Below are positions 1 through 6,397 of a DNA stretch of 13,049 bases, piece by piece (within the stretch, counting starts at the first letter, position 1; each line of letters opens with the position of its first letter). Source of the stretch: Holosporales bacterium (GTDB taxonomy: Bacteria; Pseudomonadota; Alphaproteobacteria; BNTO01); NCBI GenBank assembly GCA_031270515.1, contig JAISXM010000025.1, positions 1 through 13,049 of the forward strand, read 5' to 3'. The translations under genes and the position numbers were made by a program. Under the pieces are notes generated by a model, which ran no database searches, was not told the origin of the DNA, and saw nothing but the letters and a program-made list of their open reading frames with translations.

Positions 1-1862
1 ATCATGTTATTTAAACCACGCACTGCTATTGGGTACCTCACATTACGCTCAGGAGCGAATCTCTGCACCATAAACATCTGAAAAGTGGGATCCGTTATTA
101 GACGCTTTAAATCGCCTGAGACAGGCCACGCCGGAACCCTCATTTGGCTTATGCCAGACTTAAGTTGATCTTTAACGTAGGCATCAGGCGAGGGAGGCTC
201 ATTCGGGGCTCGATTTAATTCGTTAAATTCTACCAGAAAAGTAGCGGCTTGTTCTGACACATATCCACAAGCTGCAACCAAATCAAGCGAACCAAATCGC
301 ACTCCCATATCCACGAATCTCTGAACAAATGCTAGGTCTCCTTGCTTGCTTGCGTTCGCTAATTTTGCCCTAAAAAAGTCCTGCTTTAATAATCCTAAGT
401 ATTTTCGCGTATCATCTCTGACCTCGCATTTCGTTCCTGATATATATCCAAGTAACGTCATCCCAAGCGAAAACTCGTTGTAGCGACATAAATTCGCGCA
501 ACATCCTATACATTCAAATTTAGGCCACAACGTACGCAATCTGTACGTGGGCAAAGAACACAATTCATCAACACTCAGACTCTGCACACTTTCTACTAAG
601 CAAAATGCATGCAATGATGTCACACGATCTGGCCAACACCCTGTGCGGAAGTCATTTGCGTCTGTTTCTCTGTGTTCTATGTTATTCCAAGCTTTGCCAA
701 AACACTCCGTGGCGCGCGCGATACTAGCGTTGGTGCCGCCATGTTCAAGCACATGCGCAATTCCCACGTGAACGAATTCCTTTGTAGTCGTTGGGCCCCT
801 ATTTTCCGCCTTCAACTGGCGCGTTAGAGCCACTGAGTCATTGCACACGTGAACGAAATCGATCCAGTCATCCACCGATGCACTCGTTCCCCACCAACGT
901 TTAGGGAAAGCCTTACGAGCTTCGTCGGTCGCAGTATTACCTTGGGGAGGAAAGTTTACTGTGCCGCACGAAAACAGAAAGGCAACCCGCTCCGACAGAT
1001 TAAGAGACGCCAGATGAGCCTCATAAGATGGAGCATTAAATGTCTCTGCTAAAATAGTGGGAAAAACCACACTTGATACAGGACTCATAAATGTACTATA
1101 TATTTCACGCTGTTCTATATCTTCCAAGTTAACGACCTGAACGTTTTTATTTCTAAACATTTTTTGTTTTACATACTGACTACACAAATCGCTAAGTATG
1201 TTTAGTTCATCAGAGGGAGTATTTTCAACCTCTTGATAACTCACCAAAACCCCTCCATCGTTCCCTATAGGCACGTTACCTGGAATTTTCTGTTCCTGTC
1301 GCCAAGTAACGTCCCCGACTTTTATTTGGACATTATTTACACTACGAGCCTCTTGATTGTTTTTTACCTGATTAGACCTATTTATACACTCCACAGCCTT
1401 CGCAGCAAGAAGCGCTCGCGAATAATCACAATCATATTCAGCTGGTAGATTAAACTTCACGGATTTTCTATCCTCACTAAGATACATGACCTTACGAATA
1501 TTGTTCCATGGAAGAACTTGCAAAGAAACTATATTACCAGAAAGTGCCTGTATACGGAGACGAGCAGATCCCGACTCAGCATTATTTTGAACATTCGTAT
1601 ATTGCTGCGCATGTTCCTCTGAGACTAATTCTCCCGCATTCTCCCCACGTGTGTACCGCAATTCAGTTCGCGCCGAAAACAACCGATTGATATATTCATT
1701 AAACAACTTAGCACGGGCGACCCAGTCCTTGCTTGCTGACGACCCCGCGTTTGCCGGCGACACGGTGAAAAACAGCGCAACCAAGCACAATACCCGCAAA
1801 ATCAAAAAATCGAGGAGGATTATACCTTTACGCCTACGGAGGCTATGCTTTCTAAAAATCAT
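1..1862 (-). CDS. Large secreted protein of unknown function (3' end beyond window)
   Basis: Reading the minus strand from the ATG at 1862 gives 620 codons without a stop, running off the left edge, so the C-terminus is missing. AAGGA lies about 8 bases before this ATG. An in-frame ATG at 1907 would add 15 residues but has no ribosome site. The N-terminus is basic (RKHSLRRRK, residues 4-12), then hydrophobic, ending in VSPANA before G40, which fits a signal peptidase I site after A39. The mature part is polar, with no clear membrane segment. It is cysteine-rich towards the C-terminal side, including C451, C454, C455 and C459 in one cluster. Residues around 505-550 (KQGDLAFVQRFVDMG and what follows) vaguely resemble an ankyrin repeat, too weakly to call. 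I do not recognise the family. A secreted effector or envelope protein is plausible; I am confident it is a gene but not of its role. Confidence 0.85.
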   Translation of the reverse strand, partial: MIFRKHSLRRRKGIILLDFLILRVLCLVALFFTVSPANAGSSASKDWVARAKLFNEYINRLFSARTELRYTRGENAGELVSEEHAQQYTNVQNNAESGSARLRIQALSGNIVSLQVLPWNNIRKVMYLSEDRKSVKFNLPAEYDCDYSRALLAAKAVECINRSNQVKNNQEARSVNNVQIKVGDVTWRQEQKIPGNVPIGNDGGVLVSYQEVENTPSDELNILSDLCSQYVKQKMFRNKNVQVVNLEDIEQREIYSTFMSPVSSVVFPTILAETFNAPSYEAHLASLNLSERVAFLFSCGTVNFPPQGNTATDEARKAFPKRWWGTSASVDDWIDFVHVCNDSVALTRQLKAENRGPTTTKEFVHVGIAHVLEHGGTNASIARATECFGKAWNNIEHRETDANDFRTGCWPDRVTSLHAFCLVESVQSLSVDELCSLPTYRLRTLWPKFECIGCCANLCRYNEFSLGMTLLGYISGTKCEVRDDTRKYLGLLKQDFFRAKLANASKQGDLAFVQRFVDMGVRFGSLDLVAACGYVSEQAATFLVEFNELNRAPNEPPSPDAYVKDQLKSGISQMRVPAWPVSGDLKRLITDPTFQMFMVQRFAPERNVRYPIAVRGLNNM

Positions 1863-2083
1863 AAGACTTATCCTTATTGCGCACTCACTGGCGCATACAC
1901 TCGGCATTTTTTTATATTAGCGAAGTATACTCGCCTAAGCAACCCCCAACGGTTGATTTGATGAAAGAAGTTTTACTGGATCTGGGGCAGGATACTGTGT
2001 TGGATTAGGCTTAAGAAACTGTGTTGCCTTAGAATGAACGATTGCCTACTAGACGCATGGCGACACGCAATGCCTCAAAACGT
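1863..2083. other. Intergenic stretch upstream of the secreted-protein gene
   Basis: No gene is supported here. On the minus strand TATACT (complement of 1924-1929) is a possible -10 box for the secreted-protein gene, but no good -35 lies at the right distance. The stretch also lies downstream of the last proline tRNA; I see no strong GC hairpin followed by a T run, so the tRNA terminator is not evident. Confidence 0.4.
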
Positions 2084-2160
2084 TGGTCGGAAAGAGAGGA
2101 TTTGAACCTCCGACCCCCTGCACCCCATGCAGATGCGCTACCAGGCTGCGCCACTTTCCG
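2084..2160 (-). tRNA. tRNA-Pro (anticodon GGG)
   Basis: The minus strand folds as a standard cloverleaf. The acceptor CGGAAAG pairs with CTTTCCG. The D arm is closed by GCGC, and the anticodon stem TCTGC/GCAGG carries the loop ATGGGGT with anticodon GGG. The T arm is GGAGG-TTCAAAT-CCTCT. The 3' end is A followed by an encoded CCA. GGG reads the proline codons CCC and CCU. It is the last of three tandem proline tRNA genes. Confidence 0.96.
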
Positions 2161-2320
2161 AAAAATTTAAACTGTCGAATTCGCACACACTTCATTTTAA
2201 CTTGAGCGCGAATGCATCAAAACACCGAATGCTACCAATTAAAGTGCAGCCACTACATATGCACGAACTACTAACGCGGCACGACTACACCCGCCACAAT
2301 CGCAGAAAAGGCCGCACAAT

Positions 2321-2394
2321 CACATCCGCAAAATGTTCGCACTAGGACAAACAAGGCGACACGACCACATCCACAAAATGCTCCACGAGGACAA
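2321..2394. repeat. Two diverged copies of a ~45-bp tandem repeat in the tRNA spacer
   Basis: The 30 bases at 2321-2350 and the 29 at 2366-2394 align with a few substitutions and one gap; both carry CACATCC-CAAAATG and end in AGGACAA or GAGGACAA. A weaker third unit may precede them from about 2280. They lie in the spacer of about 243 bases between the GGG and CGG tRNA genes. No coding role is apparent. Confidence 0.6.
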
Positions 2395-2403
2395 CCACAC
2401 CCA

Positions 2404-2481
2404 TGGTCGGGGAAAGAGGATTTGAACCTCCGACCTCCTGCACCCGAGACAGGCGCGCTAACCAGACTGCGCTACTCCCCG
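2404..2481 (-). tRNA. tRNA-Pro (anticodon CGG)
   Basis: The acceptor CGGGGAG pairs with TTCCCCG, using one G-T pair. The anticodon stem CCTGT/GCAGG carries the loop CTCGGGT, so the anticodon is CGG, which reads CCG. The T arm is GGAGG-TTCAAAT-CCTCT. The discriminator A is followed by an encoded CCA. It is the middle gene of the proline tRNA cluster. Its body closely matches its two neighbours, in keeping with an origin by duplication. Confidence 0.96.
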
Positions 2482-2535
2482 CAAACACCGCAACGGCATC
2501 CCCCACAGTACCAATGACGAGATCTGACAACAACG

Positions 2536-2609
2536 TCGGGAAGAGAGGATTCGAACCTCCGGCCTCCTGCACCCAAAGCAGACGCGATACCAGGCTACGC
2601 TACTTCCCG
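2536..2609 (-). tRNA. tRNA-Pro (anticodon TGG)
   Basis: The acceptor CGGGAAG pairs with CTTCCCG. The anticodon stem TCTGC/GCAGG carries the loop TTTGGGT, so the anticodon is TGG, which reads CCA and by wobble other proline codons. The T arm is GGAGG-TTCGAAT-CCTCT. Unlike the other two genes, the bases after the discriminator A are CGT rather than CCA, so CCA must be added enzymatically. It is the promoter-proximal gene of the cluster. Confidence 0.96.
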
Positions 2610-2619
2610 TCACATTAAG

Positions 2620-2647
2620 TGTATAACAATGACGAATTTCCTGTCAA
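2620..2647 (-). promoter_or_regulatory. Sigma70-type promoter of the proline tRNA cluster
   Basis: On the minus strand a perfect -35 TTGACA (complement of 2642-2647) is followed after 16 bases by TATACA (complement of 2620-2625). It ends about 10 bases before the TGG tRNA, a typical distance for a stable-RNA promoter. The three tRNAs are probably cotranscribed. Confidence 0.75.
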
Positions 2648-2881
2648 TTCAAAGTGTTCGTATATTGGTGCCTACGCATGAAAAATCTGCGACAAGCATG
2701 TTGACAAATGCTTAAGCGACATAGCGTTCCTTCTCGTTAAGATATTGTCGATACGTTTGCAATATTTCTATACATAATAACGATAATGGATTTAATGGAT
2801 TTTTTTGCGATGTATTGCATCGTTCGCAAAAACGTGTTTCAATACGATTAAGTGTATATATCTTATTTATCGAAGGTTAAA
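2648..2881. other. AT-rich intergenic region upstream of the Myb gene
   Basis: No gene is supported. TTGTCG at 2745-2750 and TATACA at 2769-2774, 18 bases apart, could be a weak promoter for the Myb gene. A small inverted repeat, TTGCGA at 2805-2810 with TCGCAA at 2824-2829, lies closer to the gene and could be an operator or a leader hairpin. Both calls are tentative. Confidence 0.3.
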
Positions 2882-3448
2882 ATGCTACGTATTTTGTCAC
2901 GCGCGTTTATTTTGTCAACATTGATCCCGTCGATGTTTTTATTTGCTACCAAACGTCCAAGATTTTCTAAAGAAGAAGATGCTTTGATAAGGGAGGCTGT
3001 TCAAGCATTTGGAACAAAGAAATGGGATGACGTCGCAGGTCGTGTCCCTAACAGAGACGCCCGTCAATGCCGAGATCGTTGGAAACATTACCTATCCGGG
3101 GATGTACATGCTCCTATAACTCAAGAAGAAGGCGATCTTTTGTGGGAAAAGTACGAAGAGTTTGGGAGAAAATGGTCAATACTCGCGTCTTGCGTTCCTG
3201 GGCGAACTAATTTAGATGTAAAAATATACATACTTAAAAGGTTGAATCGGGGCGACAATATGCTACGTATGGTTGCTCCTCCGCCGCCAGCAACTATGGC
3301 CAGGTGGCCGGCTGCTCCCCCCCCCGGACCGATTCTCCCTGCGACTGTCGCTCCTCATGACGAGCCTTCACTTTATTTATCTCGTCAAGTGGATGAGGTA
3401 TGTGAACGTGGTTCCTTTGATGACATTATGCAATCATTCGGATATTAG
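2882..3448 (+). CDS. Two-repeat Myb/SANT protein with signal-like N-terminus
   Basis: A 188-residue protein. I take the ATG at 2882, with GAAGG seven bases upstream; a GTG at 2852 would add ten residues. Residues 1-22 are a short basic-hydrophobic segment (R3, R7, then FILSTLIPSMFLFA) resembling an export signal. Residues 25-72 form a Myb repeat with F28, W48 and W67 as core aromatics and RQCRDRW (61-67) in the recognition helix. Residues 75-123 form a second repeat with I79, W98 and PGRT (106-109), but the expected VKNRW reads VKIYI (113-117), losing the last tryptophan and two likely DNA-contact residues. A proline-rich linker (133-153) leads to an acidic tail. Tandem R2R3 Myb repeats are typical of eukaryotes; the style recalls amoeboid and parabasalid Myb proteins. 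A transferred gene and a host-nucleus effector are inference; a bacterial regulator is the alternative. Confidence 0.88.
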   Translation: MLRILSRAFILSTLIPSMFLFATKRPRFSKEEDALIREAVQAFGTKKWDDVAGRVPNRDARQCRDRWKHYLSGDVHAPITQEEGDLLWEKYEEFGRKWSILASCVPGRTNLDVKIYILKRLNRGDNMLRMVAPPPPATMARWPAAPPPGPILPATVAPHDEPSLYLSRQVDEVCERGSFDDIMQSFGY

Positions 3449-3504
3449 TGATTCGTTCTCGCTCCTAATATTAACCCTATCCTATGCGGAAGTACTACAA
3501 ACAA

Positions 3505-3672
3505 TAGTGTATTCTGCATAGTTGCCGGTGTATTCCGCACAGTTAATAGTGTCTTCCGTGGAGTCGCTGGTGTATTCCGTATAATCGCTAGTGCCTTCTG
3601 CATAGTTAATAGTGTCTGCGACTTAGTAAATAGTGTCTTATTCTTCAGAACTGGTGTCTTCGGTCTAGTAAA
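3505..3672. repeat. Eight 21-bp tandem repeats between the Myb gene and rlmN
   Basis: Eight diverged units, each exactly 21 bases, start at 3505, 3526, 3547, 3568, 3589, 3610, 3631 and 3652. The consensus is close to TAGTGTCTTCYGYATAGTTAA. The period is a multiple of three and never slips despite many substitutions. The last unit contains the rlmN stop codon (3665-3667), and a ninth partial unit covers the final rlmN codons. The array is open in one frame on each strand and would encode seven-residue repeats either way. No start codon supports a plus-strand product; a minus-strand ORF starts at 3687 inside rlmN. Confidence 0.88.
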
Positions 3673-4858
3673 CTGTGTCGGCGGCACTTTTTAGTTGTCC
3701 GCACGCGGCAGATATATCTCGGCCACGGTTTGTCCGCACGATCACCGTGATTCCATTCCGCCCCAAAATCTTTGCAAACCGCCCAATTTGCTCGCTGGAA
3801 GATGCTTCAAAGTGTGCTCCAGGCCACGGATTCCATGGTATAAGATTTACCTTGCAGTGTATCCCACTTATCAGTTCCGCCAATTCGTAAGCCGTCGCAT
3901 CTGAATCATTGATCCCCTTCAACATAACGTACTCAAACGTAATCCGCCTCGCTTCGTTCACATTCGGGTATTCCATGCAGGCATCAATCAATTGTTTGAC
4001 GCCGTACTGAGTATTCAAAGGCACGAGTTTGCTACGGATGGCATCGTTTGGTGCATGCAGCGAAACCGCCAAGTTCACGCCCAGCTCGTCGCCGCACTTT
4101 TTCATTAGCGGCACAACTCCGGACGTAGACAGCGTCACCCGTCGCTTCGAAAACGCGAATCCGCTTGGGTCCATCAAAATTTGCAATGCCGCCGATACGT
4201 TGGCGTAGTTATGCAGAGGCTCGCCCATGCCCATCATCACTATGTTCGTCAGCAAACGCTTGCGGTTCAGCGCTCCACAATCGCTTAGCGCTTTCCGCGC
4301 GACGAAGACTTGCCCGACAATTTCATGCGCATGCAGGTTTCGCTCAAATTGTTGCGTTCCCGTGTGGCAAAACGCACACCTGACGCAGCAGCCGATTTGG
4401 GATGATATGCAGAGAGTGTTGCGTTCGCCGTCGGGAATGATGACCATTTCCACAGTCAATGCATTCGGGGGGTTGTCGTTACGCTCAGCATTTGGGGCGT
4501 CATTGGGGGAATAACATTGTGCAGACTCGGGTGTGTCAACGGGGGCGTCACCTAGTCTCTCATCAAGTGCATCACCTCGTGCGTTCTCTGCGCCACCTGA
4601 TACATCGCGCTCCAACGCTAACAAAAATTTTTCTGTGCCATCGGCGGACACTTCATGACGCACCACCTCTGGCACAGAAATCGAATGTTCCGCCGCCAGA
4701 CGCTCCCGCATCGCCGCCGGCAGGTTGGACATTTGCTCAAACGAGACAACGTCGTTCTTGTATATCCAATTCCACAATTGATCCCCACGCCACGCAGGGA
4801 ACCCCATTTCCGTGATGAGTTGGATAAAACTGCCTTTGGTTAGCCCCAAAAGATTCAT
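3665..4858 (-). CDS. rlmN: Dual-specificity 23S rRNA/tRNA adenine-C2 methyltransferase RlmN
   Basis: RlmN is a radical SAM enzyme that methylates C2 of A2503 in 23S rRNA and of A37 in some tRNAs. The 397-residue protein has the cluster motif C157-x3-C161-x2-C164 followed by HTGTQQ, the upstream C150 of the TLCISSQ motif, and C386 in ISAACGQ, the cysteine that carries the methyl in the family. GMGEPLHNY (210-218) is the family's SAM-binding stretch. Residues about 85-134 (bases 4457-4606) are an extra acidic, Asp/Asn/Pro-rich insertion between the N-terminal accessory domain and the conserved VEMVIIPDGERNTLC; homologues join these with a short linker. The start lies 3 bases after the upstream gene's stop, so the two are coexpressed. 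The C-terminal codons are built from the 21-bp repeats. Confidence 0.97.
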   Translation of the reverse strand: MNLLGLTKGSFIQLITEMGFPAWRGDQLWNWIYKNDVVSFEQMSNLPAAMRERLAAEHSISVPEVVRHEVSADGTEKFLLALERDVSGGAENARGDALDERLGDAPVDTPESAQCYSPNDAPNAERNDNPPNALTVEMVIIPDGERNTLCISSQIGCCVRCAFCHTGTQQFERNLHAHEIVGQVFVARKALSDCGALNRKRLLTNIVMMGMGEPLHNYANVSAALQILMDPSGFAFSKRRVTLSTSGVVPLMKKCGDELGVNLAVSLHAPNDAIRSKLVPLNTQYGVKQLIDACMEYPNVNEARRITFEYVMLKGINDSDATAYELAELISGIHCKVNLIPWNPWPGAHFEASSSEQIGRFAKILGRNGITVIVRTNRGRDISAACGQLKSAADTVY

Positions 4859-4861
4859 AAG

Positions 4862-5158
4862 CTACAAATCTTCCGCATCATCCGACGATATAACAGTCAA
4901 GTCATCGCCAAAATCACCGTCTTCTATGTCGTCAACGTCAGGTACTATGTCGCTGCCTACGTCGAAATCGACATCACCAATTGCGTCAATATCGCTGCTG
5001 CTAATCCCGCTGATCACGCGTCGCTTTGACTTGTCCGCGTCCCCAAGGTCAGCGGCCATTCCACATTTAGGACAGACAGGCGCGGGCTTCCTCAGGTCGT
5101 AATAGTGAACAGCACAACCTGCACAAACCCTTTTCTTCCCCCAAGCGTAGTTTACCAT
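4862..5158 (-). CDS. FYDLNR-type zinc-ribbon protein (TIGR02300 family)
   Basis: A 98-residue protein. The start at 5158 is fixed by AGAGGAG six bases upstream and by the family's N-terminus; a longer reading from 5227 adds 23 residues that look non-homologous. A zinc ribbon is formed by C12, C15, C29 and C32. The family signature FYDLNR appears as YYDLRK (19-24) before PAPVCPKCG. The C-terminal two thirds are strongly acidic (Asp/Glu-rich). This small protein is conserved across Alphaproteobacteria and has no settled function. Here it is the first gene of an operon with rlmN, which does not by itself reveal its role. Confidence 0.93.
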   Translation of the reverse strand: MVNYAWGKKRVCAGCAVHYYDLRKPAPVCPKCGMAADLGDADKSKRRVISGISSSDIDAIGDVDFDVGSDIVPDVDDIEDGDFGDDLTVISSDDAEDL

Positions 5159-5209
5159 TATATCTCCTCTTTGTTGCACAACGCGCAGCACACAACGACG
5201 GCGTGCATG

Positions 5210-5238
5210 CGTCAACACTAGAATCATCGGACGATGAT
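5210..5238 (-). promoter_or_regulatory. Possible promoter and operator of the FYDLNR-rlmN operon
   Basis: Bases 5223-5238 are a perfect inverted repeat (ATCATCG, GA, CGATGAT). Just downstream on the minus strand is TTGACG (complement of 5210-5215), a good -35, with only TGTGCT at the matching -10 position. The arrangement would suit an upstream operator, but the weak -10 keeps this tentative. Confidence 0.3.
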
Positions 5239-5326
5239 AACACGAATTTTGTTCGCAAGGTATACCCTGAGTCTCTACAAAAACAATCTGAAGTTTTACT
5301 CTCGTACAACGATCTTTAAATTGTTT

Positions 5327-5759
5327 ATTCTGGCAAACTGGGATATTCAGTGCGAAACTTTCAAATTATTTTTATGCGAATGTGCAGATAATGGTTGCAC
5401 TGTAGCGGCTATGTGCGGGAACCTACGCTATGTTTTGGTTGTTGCACACATCGCGCTATCAAGCGACAAAGACAGCGAAATCGCTGCATTTCAGACGTTG
5501 TTGGGCGAGTTGGATTTACAAGGCGTTTTAGTTACGGTTGACGCAATTCAGTGTCAAAAAAAAACTTCAAATTAGCAAAAAACGCTGGTGCGATCCTTCT
5601 AACTCAAGTAAAAGACAACCAAAAAACGCTGCACAAACAGGTAGAAAAAGGGGTCTTATTAAAAATTTTTAGTAGGACGCCCTGTTTGGGTCTAGCAGAA
5701 GAGTGGACAAGGATGGGACAGATCTCATAGAATGGCACTGTTGGTGCTTAGAAAAGTAA
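5327..5759 (+). pseudogene. Frameshifted remnant of an ISAs1-family transposase
   Basis: Three pieces of an ISAs1 (H-repeat-associated) transposase lie in successive frames. The first, in an ORF that ends at 5575, contains SEIAAFQTLLGELDLQG and LVTVDAIQCQKK, matching the family's block around the second catalytic Asp. At a run of nine A (5556-5564) the match shifts frame and continues as LAKNAGAILLTQVKDNQKTL (family version: VKGNQ.TLH). A third frame from 5703 to 5759 (DKDGTDLIEWHCWC) resembles the family's HGR.E.R..WV block. The N-terminus and the final catalytic region are missing and no terminal repeats are visible. It is a dead insertion element abutting the EIIA gene. The residues read from 5234 to 5327 are not recognisable. 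Confidence 0.8.
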
Positions 5760-5764
5760 GGTAA

Positions 5765-6172
5765 ATGATCGGAATTGTTATCGTTTCTCATGGGCAACTA
5801 GGAGCCGCGCTTGTCGAAAGTGCTGAAATGATCTTAGACAGGAAAGAGCGTATTTATACTGTCTCCGTGTCCAGTGTATCCGCGAAAATTGACCAAATGC
5901 GTGAAGACCTTCTGCTTGTAATTGACCAAGCGAATGAGGGCGATGGAGTCGTGATTTTGACAGATTTGTTTGGCGGGACACCGTCCAACTTGTCGATATC
6001 CACCCTTGGCATTCGCGACGTTGAGGTCGTTGCGGGGGTCAATTTGCCGATGGTTCTGAAGCTGCTGACGTTGCGGGAGCGTTGCAATGGGCTTCGTCCT
6101 AGCGAGGCGTGCATTCTGGCGGAGGAGGCAGGAAAAAAACAGATCTCTATAGCATCTTTAGTCGCATGTTAG
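5765..6172 (+). CDS. PTS system mannose-type EIIA component
   Basis: A 135-residue single-domain EIIA of the mannose family. H9 in IVSHG is the phosphorylated histidine, D67 in TDLFGGTPSN (66-75) is the assisting acidic residue, and that motif shapes the active-site loop. AAGG just before the ATG is a modest ribosome site. The family takes phosphate from HPr. In many Alphaproteobacteria a lone EIIA(Man) with HPr, EI-Ntr and HPr kinase forms a regulatory relay without a sugar permease, and no EIIB/C/D gene is present here. HPr follows, with a palindromic element between them that begins directly after this gene's stop. Its promoter is not obvious; the upstream DNA is a transposase remnant. Confidence 0.95.
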   Translation: MIGIVIVSHGQLGAALVESAEMILDRKERIYTVSVSSVSAKIDQMREDLLLVIDQANEGDGVVILTDLFGGTPSNLSISTLGIRDVEVVAGVNLPMVLKLLTLRERCNGLRPSEACILAEEAGKKQISIASLVAC

Positions 6173-6346
6173 GTATAGCCGAACACAAAAAGTTTATCAG
6201 TTCGTAGTTTCGAAGCTTAAGCTTGAGCAGTACCTAAGTACAGCTCGGCGCTGGGTGCCCATTCAACTAGTTGAATGGGGTCCCGGCTTGCGCTCCGAAA
6301 CTCCTGCTGCGAATTCTTTTTGTGTGTGGCTATACGCCGATCCCCA
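6173..6346 (+). repeat. Palindromic element, copy 1 (between EIIA and HPr)
   Basis: The element starts at the base after the EIIA stop. The left arm runs GTATAGCC, ACACAAAAAG, TTTATCAGTTCG and GTTTCGAA. The right arm is CCGAAACTCC, TGCTGCGAATTC, TTTTTGTGTG and GGCTATAC, so the ends form a long imperfect inverted repeat. The core holds a perfect palindrome AAGCTTAAGCTT (6213-6224), hairpin A (6225-6246: GAGC.GTAC paired with GTAC.GCTC) and hairpin B (6258-6279: a perfect 22-base palindrome with arms beginning CCCATTCAAC). It shares arms with 6868-7016 and 12271-12497. The bases after it (to about 6400) resemble those after copy 2. Confidence 0.9.
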
Positions 6347-6397
6347 TAATAAATAATTTGAAATTCGTTGTAGTTCAAAGTCTTTATGGAAGCGTAT

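Noticed and set aside
849..1052. Short plus-strand ORFs across 547-1920
   Set aside because: They lie antisense to the long minus-strand secreted-protein gene, which has a signal peptide and ribosome site.
2342..2618. Overlapping ORFs on both strands with QEAGGSNPLFPT and GERGFEPPTSCT motifs
   Set aside because: These are the well-known spurious translations of tRNA T-arms; the DNA is the CGG and TGG proline tRNA genes.
3445..3687. Minus-strand 80-residue ORF with seven-residue repeats (KTLLT, RNTPAT)
   Set aside because: It is the 21-bp array read on the other strand and starts inside rlmN; no ribosome site or homology supports it. Its open frame follows from the period being divisible by three.
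4459..4815. 118-residue plus-strand ORF opposite rlmN
   Set aside because: It is antisense to the conserved rlmN gene and shows no domain of its own.
6258..6279. Hairpin B as an intrinsic terminator
   Set aside because: The stem is strong but no T run follows, and the same hairpin occurs in tandem in copy 3; termination is not supported by sequence alone.
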